Source: Ptychodera flava | Lineage: Eukaryota > Hemichordata > Enteropneusta > Ptychoderidae | Direction: 5' to 3' | DNA length: 64,000 nucleotides | Assembly (NCBI RefSeq): GCF_041260155.1 | Contig: NC_091939.1 | Coordinates: 41,677,870-41,741,869 of the forward strand | Shown here: piece after piece, positions 51,900-61,563 of the stretch | Numbering within the stretch: position 1 is the first letter of the stretch | Layout: each line of letters opens with the position of its first letter | Made by a program: the position numbers and the translations under genes | The notes under the pieces: generated by a model | Databases searched by the model: none | Told to the model about the DNA's origin: nothing | What the model saw: the letters and a program-made list of their open reading frames with translations, nothing else

Positions 51900-52975
51900 C
51901 AAATGCTTACTAAATCACCACATTATATACTCTTAATTCCAGTAGGTATAAAATTACCAAAAAAAATCTTAAAAATAAAAGATGACAGATATCCCAGGAA
52001 AACTGACAGTTTCGCAAAGTTGCCCCAAAAATTCAAAATTCTGGATTTCAACTTAATTTCAATATATCTTATTAACAAAAACCCTAACAACCGGTTTACT
52101 AAATATCAAAGCAATCAGACTGGTAAATTTTGAGAAACAAATTTTTTGACCAAAAATGACAAAAATTGCCCCCCAAAATACAAAATTGCAGATTTCATCC
52201 TAATTTTAAACATATCTTATTAACATAAACCCTAGGAACCTGTAGACAAGATATCAAAGCTACCAGATCACAAGTTTTCGGAGAAAAATTTTTTGACCAA
52301 AAATAGCAAAAATGCCCCAAAATAAAAAAAATTGCCATTTCCAACATACCTTCAATACATTATATTGGGATTAATCTTAGATACCTGTATACCAAATATC
52401 AAAGCTATCAAATGAGTAGTTTTTGGATAATTTTTTTTTTATCAAAAATTGGGAAAATTGCCCCAAAATTACAAATATGACAATATCAATACAATTTGCA
52501 CAAGCATGACTGAGGTCATTCTGAGGAACATGAATATGAAGTTTCATAGCAATCAGACGAGCGATTTCAGAGAACAAGATTTTTTGACTAAAAAATACGC
52601 TAAAAATACAAACATGCAAATTTCATCCCAATTTTTGCACACATACTTTAGAATACCTAAAGAAATCTGCATACCAAGTTTCAACCAAATCTGACCACTG
52701 CTTACTGAGTTTTAGCCATTTGCAGGATTTTTCCTTTTTCCCCCCTCATTTGCATATTTTTGGCACTGACATGTTCATTTGAACAAATTCACATCTCCAC
52801 CCCTAGGTGCACCTGTACACCAAATACTAAGACAGTAGGTGCTACGGTTTAGGAGTTTTTGATGTGGACGGACATACATACATACATACATACATACATA
52901 CATACAGACGACATTTTTCCACCTTATATGAATACCTCCCATTTGCATATATACATATGCATATTATATGGGAGC
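51900..52975. repeat. Second array of about 145-bp units with CATA cap
   Basis: Same unit as 25.76-26.88 kb (TACCAAATATCAAAGC, TTTTTGACCAAAAAT, CCCCAAAATACAAA), in the same orientation. It ends in GGACGGACATACATACATAC, then CAGACGAC, and a short palindrome built on CATATATACATATGCATAT. Confidence 0.85.
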
Positions 52976-53118
52976 TAAAAAACTAATTAAATCTAACTAG
53001 TAATTGGAGAATTTGTTAGTCACAGCAATGTGTGTAAAAGTAAGGAGTCATTTAACAGTTTGGCCACTACAGTTGAGAGTACTAGTGATTTGCATATTGA
53101 ATTGTGTGGCAGGGTAGT

Positions 53119-54063
53119 TTACTGTTGTTGAACTTTCGGTTGGAGGAGTATAATGGGTTTGGTAATTAAGTTGTTTTTATCGTAGGTGACTTGAATGTTA
53201 CCAGCTGTCAAAAGAGTGCGTGTAGCTAATTTTATGTCAGCACAGAGATTGGCAGGATCAGGAAATGCTGTAAGATGGTTTTGGAAGATGACAAGTTGAC
53301 AGATTTTTAAGTTAATTGTCTCTCGGAAATTGAACGTAATTTTGCCATCTTGTGAGCACATATCTTTGAGTGTGGTATTATCACAATAGTTGCAGTGGAT
53401 GATATCATCTTCTGTGTCTATATCATGTATTTGCTTGTTGCATGATATGCAGTTGTGAAATTGAATGGTTTCTTTGATAGATATGATGCGACCGGTGGAT
53501 GTTGTTGTCAAGCATCCATTTGTGCTGAGCTGGTCACTGGTAATTGTACAGGTTATGGGGGGACATTCGGAGATGTTGGTATCTGGGGTTGTGACGATGT
53601 ATTTTATGTCATCACTGGTTGTTCTAATTTTAATGGGACTGCGAAGGTATGATTTTTGAAGTGTAACTTGGTTGCACAGGTCACCGTATAAAAGAACATG
53701 GCATGTTATATTGTCACTGCCTATGACAATGTCTCTTTTTGGTAAATTTCTGAAGGTGGATTGGTATTCAGTGTCGTCAATGAAGAGAACATGTCCCTGT
53801 ATCTGGTAGGTGTTGTCACCGACCATAGAATGATCAATGTCAGCTAGAGAGATAGTTGTGTAATTGCAGGCATCAATGTAGGGGAATGGAACTCTGGAAC
53901 CTGTGAACTGTGACTTGTCAGAAATGAGATATTTGGTGGTGCCTGTACTGTCGATTTCGGCTTTTATGTTCTTGATTTCGATGGCAGTTTTGTTAGTTTG
54001 ATATTCTTTAGTACTGTAGGAGACAGAATAATGCTGCAAATTCAAAAAGAAACATCTTGCCAC
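53119..54063 (-). CDS. RPA-like OB-fold and zinc-ribbon protein (part)
   Basis: A 314-codon uninterrupted minus-strand frame. The N-terminal half looks like an OB fold of replication protein A type: YQIQGHVLFIDDTEYQSTFR, then KRDIVIGSDNITCHVLLYGD (compare 'RRDI.L.D.S...V.LWGD' of RPA70), then IRTTSDDIKYIVTTPDTNIS. The C-terminal half has a zinc ribbon, CISCNKQ...IHCNYCDN (about 53390-53450), in the position of the RPA70 C-terminal zinc domain. By family it should bind single-stranded DNA in the nucleus. It lies between RAG2-like and RAG1-like genes on the RAG1-like strand. The frame begins at an internal Met and probably continues from upstream exons. It could be a mobile-element-encoded RPA homologue or a host paralogue. 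Confidence 0.55.
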   Translation of the reverse strand: MARCFFLNLQHYSVSYSTKEYQTNKTAIEIKNIKAEIDSTGTTKYLISDKSQFTGSRVPFPYIDACNYTTISLADIDHSMVGDNTYQIQGHVLFIDDTEYQSTFRNLPKRDIVIGSDNITCHVLLYGDLCNQVTLQKSYLRSPIKIRTTSDDIKYIVTTPDTNISECPPITCTITSDQLSTNGCLTTTSTGRIISIKETIQFHNCISCNKQIHDIDTEDDIIHCNYCDNTTLKDMCSQDGKITFNFRETINLKICQLVIFQNHLTAFPDPANLCADIKLATRTLLTAGNIQVTYDKNNLITKPIILLQPKVQQQ

Positions 54064-54150
54064 ATGTTACATCTGTTGAAATTGCGATTAATATTGCGAA
54101 TTTGGTCGTATTGCATTTTACTGACATAGATAACTTTTGATCCTCATTTT

Positions 54151-54530
54151 CTAATACATATTCAACGTTCCATGAAAGTCCCTATTGCAAATATTAAAAT
54201 TGTCCTTGCTTGCCAACCAATCAATAGCATACTGTTCATTTCTGTCATCATTAAAGTATGCAATTAAAACCATATTAGCTGTAACTTTTGACTTGTTTTC
54301 AGTATATTTATGTACCATTGTTTCAACAACAGTTTCTGATTCAAATCCTTGAGGCATGATGACATACCAGATATCTTGCTTGTCAACAAGTTCTATTGTG
54401 TTTAATGGCCATTGTTATCGTTATAAATGAATTCTACTCCAAACCAAAAGCTACGACACCTCCACAATCATCTTTTAGTGTAGAACCAACTTGATCATAG
54501 GGGTCCAGTGGTGGGGAGACTGTGTTTCTA
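54151..54530 (-). pseudogene. Upstream segment of the RPA-like gene, frame-broken
   Basis: The minus strand reads NTVSPPLDPYDQVGSTLKDD then CGGVVAFG (about 54525-54445), shifts frame into VEFIYNDNN, and shifts again into WPLNTIELVDKQDIWYVIMP followed by QGFESETVVETMVHKYTENK, to a stop at 54151. The pieces read as one protein with two small frame changes. I do not recognise the domain. Position and strand suggest it precedes the OB-fold part. Confidence 0.4.
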
Positions 54531-54804
54531 TCTACAGAACAAGGTTGTCTGAGAACGTGGCACATTTTGACATTACACAACTGTGTCACAATAACACAGT
54601 AACTGTAATACCTTTGGAAGCTTTGTGCGGTACTGTAATCTTTTAAATTTATCTATAAACACAAAATGTATTCCTTTAATTGCCAAGCCCAAATGTAATC
54701 ATTTCAAAAAAGATGCAGCTCCTGAACCTTTATGTCAATAATCCAACAATGGCAATAAATAGCATTTGTTCAGTATTGAGCATAAGGATTTCACAAAAAG
54801 TTAC

Positions 54805-54849
54805 CTTTCTTTTGACAGCAGATTTCGTGTAATACTTCGTTCTTGGCAT
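54805..54849 (-). CDS. Putative first coding exon (15 codons)
   Basis: A textbook small exon on the minus strand: TATATTTGCAG acceptor, ATC, then ATG opening MPRTKYYTKSAVKRK, then an AAAG/GTAACT donor at 54805/54804, phase 0. The basic peptide would suit a nuclear protein. It lies about 280 bp upstream of the next recognisable segment of the RPA-like gene and 540 bp downstream of the RAG1-like stop. Confidence 0.5.
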
Positions 54850-55388
54850 GATCTGCAAATATAATCAAAAGAGGAATTCTGTACAATCTCTTATTTAGAC
54901 CATTCAATAATACAATTTAAAATACACCTGTACGCACTGACAAAAAAATACTGGCCCACAAGGAATTAACTGGGTATGACCTATTACAGACATTTCATTG
55001 TATATAATACATGCATGAAGTAAAGGGGATTGGTAAAAATAAAAAGACATAACTTTAACATCGTGGGTAATTTACTGTTTTTCACTTCAATAAAATTGTT
55101 TTAAACTCTGATAGCTAGAGGACAGTACACGCTACGGCAAATCTGTAGAATATTGGGATGCGAGTATTCATGATTGTGAGTAAAGTTAATTATGGAAACA
55201 CTGAAAAGTCCTCTCAAAATTACTTGAAATTCCCGTTCCGTTTTCATATCATTTTCTCAAAATATACATTTGTCAAATGTATTTATCTGTTATCAATTGT
55301 TGTCAACACATGATAAAATTAAAAAAAAAGTTGAGCACTTTACAAAGTAAAATGAATCCGTTTCAAAAAAAGGCACAAAATTAGTTAC
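54850..55388. other. Spacer between the RPA-like gene and the RAG1-like stop
   Basis: AT-rich, no gene or terminator named. A weak AATAAA-like run lies near 55090 on the plus strand. Confidence 0.4.
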
Positions 55389-57310
55389 TTATGCCTTTTG
55401 CCAGTGGACAAATTTTTTGGTGTGTCCATTCCTTCCGCAAGCACCACAGCAATACACAAGTTTTGCACATTTAGCAGCTTTGTGTAAGCAGTTGCTTGTA
55501 TACAACCACTGGAACCACATAATATCCCGGGTTTCATATTGAGAGTTGTGCCTACTGTGATGACACCTCAACAGTCTAAACAACTTGTTCCCAGCCTCAT
55601 CGCCCTCACTTGACAAATCCCCAATTGACTCGGGACCCCTGGGATCTTCTATCAATTCCTGAACATGTCCAATGATTTTATGGAAGTAATTACTGAAAGG
55701 AACATATGAGAAATTATCCCTCAAAATACACCCCATCTCTACAGCTGTTTTTTATAGAGTTTTACGTCATCCTTTTTTAAGATACCTTGAAGAGACTTCC
55801 GTGATGCTCTGTATATTCTTTGACAAAATTGAAACTTGTTCATGAAGAGAACAAGGTTATTCCTTCGGCCCTCATTACTTATGAGTTCTACAACAACATC
55901 CCTGTTTTTCTGTTCAAACAGCTCTCTGGCATAATTACCTGGCATCATGAGCTCAGGATTTATGCCAAGGGTGGACTTTAAATGGCCATCTAATTGTTTG
56001 GCTCCCAATGATAAATTTCAGCAATTTCTCTGATTATTATTTTTTTCACAAAATCACCAATATTTATATCTGCATGTGTTGCATCAATAGACTTTTCATG
56101 AGTTTCAAATCTAAACGAAGGTAAACTTTTCACTCCAAGGTTACATTGTTTCAGTGCATTGATTGAAAGCTTGTCTGGATTCTGCTTTATGTATTCAGCA
56201 GTTTGAACATGCGAGTCATATGACCAATTTACAGTGTAAGTTCCAATTTTATTTTTTGCATCAGATCTCACTGCTGTACAGAGGTCACACATGTATGCTG
56301 AACTAGCACCCTGCAGCCCAGATTCAGCCTGTGACAATTTCTCATCCAGCATTGTGTGCATGAAATGCAGTTTATGTTGTCAATATTTATCCCAAACTTT
56401 AATTAACATTACTTTTCCTCGTAGCCATCTCTCTCAGCATTTATTTCTGTAAACAGTACACTACATGTACTGCTCCAATTTTCATCAGCGAGGGCAGTGA
56501 GAACTGAGTGATTTTCTTTTACACTGGAGGGACAATCCTCAAGAAAAACATCTATGGATTTCCCCTCTACACAAAATGAAAACCACAAAGCTTTTGTCAG
56601 GGAGACTTGTATCAGCTGCATACTTTTTGACTTTAACATCCCACAGACCATCTTCCCCATCTTTTATTATTGTGTCTAGAATTAGATTTTCATCATTTGG
56701 ATCAATACAGTGTACTTCCAGTCCCGTTACAATGTCATCATCAAGCTCCTGAAGAGCCTTTGCTATGGCCTGATCATAAGGATAACGAGATCCTAAGGAT
56801 GTTCGGGACAGCAAAGTCAGAAACATTGAATGGAATAGCAGCACATGCATCCAAAGGTTCAGTGTCAGATACACTAGAAGAGCTTGCATGATGATATTTG
56901 TAAGTATCTCCATCATCTTGAACCCAAAATTCTACATTGCTTGGCATTAGTTCCCACTCAAGTTTGCTCAGTGATTCAATTGACTGAAGTACGAATGAAA
57001 CACCCTTACTTTTCAATAGACAATACTGCTCAATATACTGTGTCTTTGTCTGAAGGGTATCAATTCTCAATGCCAAACTATCCTCAACGTTAAGTTCAGA
57101 TCTCAAATTGTCTCTGAAAAGACCAATGAGCTTATTTTTTCTATCCTTTTCACCAGATTCATATAGACGGTTTGCTAAAAGGAAAATCAGGACATCTATT
57201 TTGATTTCATAATTAGTGGCACAAAAACTATCAACATCTCTTTCAATACTGAGTACCCTTCTTCGAGCATAATACAGAGGAATTTCAAGGAGTAATAACT
57301 TTTAGCGACC
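55389..57310 (-). pseudogene. RAG1-like recombinase core, broken
   Basis: RAG1 is the DDE recombinase that cuts V(D)J segments; relatives mobilise ProtoRAG. From 57300 the minus strand matches the vertebrate core in order: EIPLYYARRRVLSIERD and IFLLANRLYESGEKDRKN (dimerisation region), WELMPSNVEFW, IAKALQELDDDIVTGLE, DGEDGLWDVK with the D600-equivalent Asp (about 56651), LTALADEN with the D708 equivalent (about 56485), INAERD, DEKLSQAESGLQGASSAYMC-DLC with the C727/C730 pair (about 56289), IDATHADINIGDF, MMPGNYARELFE, NYFHKIIGHVQELIE with the H937/H942 pair (about 55682), and DLSSEGDEAGNKLFR with the E962 equivalent (about 55597). It ends QWLYTSNCLHKA and a tail CCGACGRNGHTKKFVHWQKA. At least five frame changes occur. 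Confidence 0.94.
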
Positions 57311-57369
57311 TTTCCCAACGTACATTAACGTACATTATCCCTTCTCCGTTTACAGCATGTGTTTTCATG

Positions 57370-57518
57370 TGTAAAAATATCTCAAATTTTAAACACTGAA
57401 GAACAAAACAAGCAGTTCAATTGTAGATTTGCATAAACTTCAGGTAAAAATCTGACAGTTGGGTGATCAATTTTAACAATGTCTATTTCATTATTTTCAT
57501 AGTCAATAATTTCACGAT
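57370..57518 (-). pseudogene. RAG1-like RING end and second zinc finger
   Basis: Directly inside the fold-back insertion's left flank, the minus strand reads CPIYREIIDYENNEIDIVKI, then DHPTVRFLPEVYANLQLN, then CLFCSSVFKI, a stop, and DIFTHENTCCKRRR. It aligns in order with vertebrate RAG1 after the RING: 'CPSCRYPC', a linker, and the finger '[22 protein letters not shown]'. The last RING ligand is Tyr here (CPIY for CPxC). The segment joins the RING exon at 59.25 kb across the insertion, in a different frame. A possible acceptor at AAAAG (57304) leads into the core. Confidence 0.75.
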
Positions 57519-57528
57519 ATATTGGGCA

Positions 57529-59246
57529 GGTATGTAAGGGTAGCTCAAACCCCTAACTGGGACCGCCAACTGGGACTCCCAGTTGGCTTAAAATGCACTC
57601 TGGGACCGGTCCCAGTTCACTTCTGGGACCGGTCCCAGAAGCGAACTGGGACTGGTCCCAGTTGGCCTCTGGGACCGGTCCCAGTTGGCTTCCAGGACCA
57701 GTCCCAGTTGGCTTCAAAATTAACTCTAGGACCGCGGCCGCGGTCCTAGTTGGCCTCCAGGATCAGTTCCAGTACACTTCAGGGACACATCCAATTTGTG
57801 AACTGGCACCACTATGAAAAAAACCAGTTACTGGTACTTCATACTAACAATCTGTTAATGTTTTCATCTTTTTAGCCTGCCATAATCGTAGGTATATGCG
57901 ACATTTAATAGATCCCAACTATTAAAGGCCAATTTGAAAGTAATTTAATTCTTTGTTTTGCATCTGTGTGCACATTCTAGGGTTTTTTCTACTGCCAATG
58001 GCTTGAATAGGATTTTACTGAGTAGCTTTCCTGTTTACAAAATTTCACATCTTGTAGTATAACTTGTGATGATCACGATGAAAGGAAGTTTCTGATGATT
58101 TTTGTATAGACACTTATGTTGTTACATGGAAATAATCAAGAAAATATAACGTGTGTTTTGATTTTCTTGTATGTGTTTTAGTACTGCCTTCCCGCTCATG
58201 TTTCGAAACATTGGAGTGGGCGCTAAACAAAGAATTTGATTACTTTGGCCTTACTGTGATGTACTCATTCTTAGCACTAGTAAGTCCTGTGCTATGGTGT
58301 GTGTTGAAATCTTACTGCACGGATCACGTTGATAGATAGACTGTGTACTGAATCAGATGAAAAAGGAGATGAAAATAACTGTGCAAGACTAGCAATTAAC
58401 TCATCAAACAAACATTGAACGAAAACCCGCTGTGTTTTAATAGAATTGCAATTCACTTGCAGTATATGAGTGGTATCTTAATTTGGACCTAGTTATATTT
58501 CTGAACAGATAGACGTAAATAGGAGAGGGGCAACCATTAGCGGATGCATGTACTGGTACAGCAGAATCGATCATTTCATTGTTATGCAAGGAAAAAATAG
58601 ACATCAATGAGGTTATAATAGTCCCATTACATTTTAAGACAAAGGGTTTTGAATATACAAGTCAACAACATGCACTGCTTCAAAACTTCATTGACAGCTA
58701 GTAGCTATATAGTATACGCTGTCTCAGTGTTTTCTATTTCAGTCTGTATGTCTGTCATAGCTCTATGGAGCTACGAGTCCCAGAATTGAAATGAGACCTG
58801 ACTGTCCTAGATGAAACAGGGAGATGTTAGCTTTCCCACACAAAAAACATAGTACATAATTTTCACAACAGTACAGAGAATATGAATAAAACAAGTGCAT
58901 ACAATTGCTACAAAAGGCATATAGTGGGATGGGAAACTTCTTTCCCATTAATATTATGGTTTCGTCATTACAGCATGGAGGTACCTTAACCTCCATGGTA
59001 CAGTTCATTTGATACAAGTGCGTTTCCCGGCAATCATAATGGTCCCAGTTACGTCGAGCTACGCTTCTGGGACCGGTCCCACTTCGCTTCTGGGACCAGT
59101 CCTAGAGGCCAACTGGGACCGGTCCCAGTTTGCTTCTGGGACCGGTCCCAGAAGCGAACTGGGACCGGTCCCAGAGTGCATTTAAGCCAACTGGGAGTCC
59201 CAGTTGGCGGTCCCAGTTGGGGTTTGAGCTACCCTTACATACCTCC
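57529..59246. mobile_element. 1.7-kb fold-back element inside the RAG1-like gene
   Basis: Flanked by ATATTGGGCA on both sides (57519-57528 and 59247-59256), a 10-bp duplication. The ends are inverted repeats starting GGTATGTAAGGGTAGCTCAA. Each arm (about 240 and 210 bp) consists of a 20-25-bp unit GGGACCGGTCCCAGTTGGC repeated about ten times, each containing the palindrome GGGACCGGTCCC. The interior (57.84-59.03 kb) has no transposase but includes a possible captured exon (58184-58339). A 9-10-bp duplication suggests a Mutator-like mechanism. It is younger than the RAG1-like gene it interrupts. Confidence 0.85.
58184..58339 (+). pseudogene. Possible captured terminal exon with a membrane segment
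   Basis: A pyrimidine-rich acceptor (TTCTTGTATGTGTTTTAG, ending near 58181) is followed by a frame reading CFETLEWALNKEFDYFGLTV then MYSFLALVSPVLWCVLKSYC and a stop at 58339. The hydrophobic stretch would span a membrane, and the ending TDHVDR looks like a natural C-terminus. I do not recognise the gene. It sits wholly within the fold-back element, so it may be a piece of host gene picked up by the transposon. Confidence 0.35.
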
Positions 59247-59707
59247 ATATTGGGCATGTATTTGCAGTGGCATTTTATTGACAGCCAATTGTACATGCAT
59301 GTTGCACAAGAAATGTGGTTACAGTGTGTTATCACAGGCTGACGGGAAACACAACGACATATGGAACAGTTAAACAAACAAGCAGTGTCGGCATCTACAA
59401 ACCGTTCTATTTCAAAACCTGTATCACTAAAACACATTCAACTGTACTAGAAATACCTAATCTGTCTTTTATCAATTTATTTACATCATCTAATTGGAAG
59501 TCTCCAGTTACATTTGTTGCATTTGCCTTTTGAGTTCCACTTTCCTTTGCATTGCATTGTCTTTCTCTGTGTCAGTCCTAAAATCACTATCAATTGTTTT
59601 TGTTTCTCTGTACTTTCTGCCTGAAAAACATCCCTTTCTCTTATGGGGTCTCCCTCTATCAGCCACCAATGCATACGAGTGGTCAACAGTACTACCGATA
59701 CTTCCTT
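59247..59707 (-). pseudogene. RAG1-like N-terminal exon with RING finger
   Basis: A strong acceptor (TTTTTTATTGCAG, 59708) begins a frame EGSIGSTVDHSYALVADRGR then PHKRKGCFSGRKYRETKTID. The basic GRP motif recalls an AT hook or the GGRPR motif of the RAG1 nonamer-binding region, although here it precedes the RING. After frame changes, QLDDVNKLIKDRLGISSTVE leads into FNCSICRCVSRQPVITHCNH-ISCATCMYNWLS, a C3HC4-type RING (about 59385-59290) matching RAG1 '[29 protein letters not shown]'. The exon runs into the 10-bp duplication of the fold-back element. In RAG1 the RING is an E3 ubiquitin ligase. At least two frame changes make it a relic. Confidence 0.75.
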
Positions 59708-61556
59708 CTGCAATAAAAAATGAAAAATATGGTTATATGGATTGAATATTATGTATGAGCAGCTGTAACACAATGCCAAATATGTGTGATACATGTGTAC
59801 GTCCATGCACTTGGCAGTAGGGACAGTTTTTGATTATTCAAAACAAATGTCCTAGCATGCACAAACCACTTATCCATTTCAAGAGACACATTATAAATCA
59901 AAGTTTACTTTTTGTTGGAAAAATATGACATCATTATTATCATAATTATTTTGTACTTTTTCACCTGATCTTGATGCCGAAAGTTTACAAATAAAATTGT
60001 CAAATTGTCAAAACATTAGCAACTAGTATTACATGCTTAAGTTCAAAGTAAGACGAACCTAATAATTAATAAATGTAATAGTAAATATGTAAAATTAAAT
60101 AAAATTTAACAAAAGAACGCTAAAACTTCATTGCCAATAGTAAACAAAACTGCCAAAAAAATATTACTGTCCCTTTGTTTCCTAGGTAACGCTTTAATTA
60201 CTGTGCCAGTGGTTATCAAATTACTTTGTACTACTTTTATTATGTTTAATATATTGCTCTACGCTATCTAGTAAACTACCTTTGGAAAAACACAGCTGGC
60301 AATTGTCAGTGTGTGGCTTGAAATCAACACACTTTAAACTTTTACGAAACTACCGTTGCTCTTGCTGATCACCAGATTCACATCTAAACCTAGTCAGTCT
60401 TCCTACAATTAGGACGCAATCATGACAGCCCTGCGCCCACACAGAACTTGACGGGGCTTAGAGTGTCGTTTGGGCCTGAAACGTTCTGGGCCCCGTCTAT
60501 TAGTTATGCATAGTTTACTTTACTACTTTAATCGGAGGCGCACTTGACACCTTTTGATCGTCTCAGCAAACGATCGGCTGTTCGAGTTATACGGTAACCA
60601 CCCGACTAAGACTTATCAAGTGCAGCGCCACTGCCAGTCGCGACGCGTCGACGGCCACTTTCACCTAATTACATATTCATGACATCATCAGCAGATTTCA
60701 TCAGTCGCTAGATGCTAACGCTAATTGTCTCCTCACGTCACAGGATCAGGAAAGGTCGTATCACAGTTAGTTCATATCTCCTTCGCCGTTTACCTTTTTT
60801 TCTCTGCACAAATGTTAACCAAAAATACCGAAGTCCAATATGTACATTGATTTATTAGCAGGACTTTTTTTATATTTTGTTAATTGCAGTGTTGTGCGAG
60901 TCTCCATCACCAGTTGTACAACTTGTTGCCAGCAAGCGGACTCAGCTTGCTAACTGGTGCACCAACGCGCGACATAACCACAGTCCATCGGCCTGGTTCC
61001 GGTACTATCGTCGCGTATGTGTATTGAGACCCTGTCAGACCACAATTCTTTGATTAAAAAGGGTAAGTGCGCAGCAGTTAGCGAAGCAAACATTTTCTGT
61101 CAAGAAAACTGCTGAAACGCCTCTGATTTTATTGGAAAAAACGCATAACTTTCAACATTGAGACATTTCACGTGACACCACGAGTAAAAATAAACGGTTA
61201 GTTTATTTGTTTGCGTCCGTCTTTTCAAGTTGTCCATCACTGTGACACGATTGCTCATATTCCAGTTAAAAATCACTGCATAACCGCTATTTATTTCGAC
61301 CACTTTTCTGCTGAGATTTTTTTTCTGGTGACTACCCCGCAAGATTTTGTTGAGATCTCCGTATAAGCGTGAACGAAAACACTCTGAACGGAATACCAAC
61401 GCATCAACCAGCTGTTGCAAAAGTCAAAGTTCATCCGTTTTCACAGATAAGGACAATCAGAGGTGTCAAGTACATGGACATAAGGTGACTTCTACACCTG
61501 TCCATTTCTATAGTGTTATTTAACTAATCCAAATGCGTAAAGAAAAAGCTTGTTGT
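59708..61556. other. 5' flank of the RAG1-like gene
   Basis: An open minus-strand stretch from ATG 59877 (MDKWFVHARTFVLNNQKLSL) could be an earlier exon but has no independent support. 60.4-61.0 kb is CpG-richer and might hold a promoter. A CACAGTG on the minus strand near 61237-61243 and a CACTATA near 61509-61515 resemble RAG-type heptamers, but neither has a matching partner with a shared duplication. Confidence 0.35.
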
Positions 61557-61563
61557 ATTCTAT

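Larger units (their letters stand above)
48449..59707. mobile_element. ProtoRAG-like transposon relic (minimum span)
   Basis: This span runs from the first recognisable codon of a RAG2-like gene (plus strand) to the first recognisable exon of a RAG1-like gene (minus strand). The two converge tail to tail, the arrangement described for ProtoRAG in amphioxus. Nested later insertions enlarge it: a 145-bp-unit array (51.9-52.97 kb) and a 1.7-kb fold-back element (57.5-59.2 kb). A third gene lies between. Outer limits are unknown because no convincing terminal inverted repeats or 5-bp duplication were found. Both genes are broken. The alternative of a retired host RAG-like locus, rather than a transposon, cannot be excluded without the ends. 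Confidence 0.75.

Noticed and set aside
57806-57825. CACTATG followed by A-rich and ACC sequence, resembling a ProtoRAG terminus
   Set aside because: It lies inside the fold-back element that interrupts the RAG1-like gene, so it cannot be an end of the RAG-like element.
61237-61243. Exact RSS heptamer CACAGTG on the minus strand
   Set aside because: No convincing nonamer at 12- or 23-base spacing and no partner left of the RAG2-like gene.
61100-61420. 106-codon minus-strand frame upstream of the RAG1-like gene
   Set aside because: No resemblance to any RAG1 segment and no supporting splice signals.
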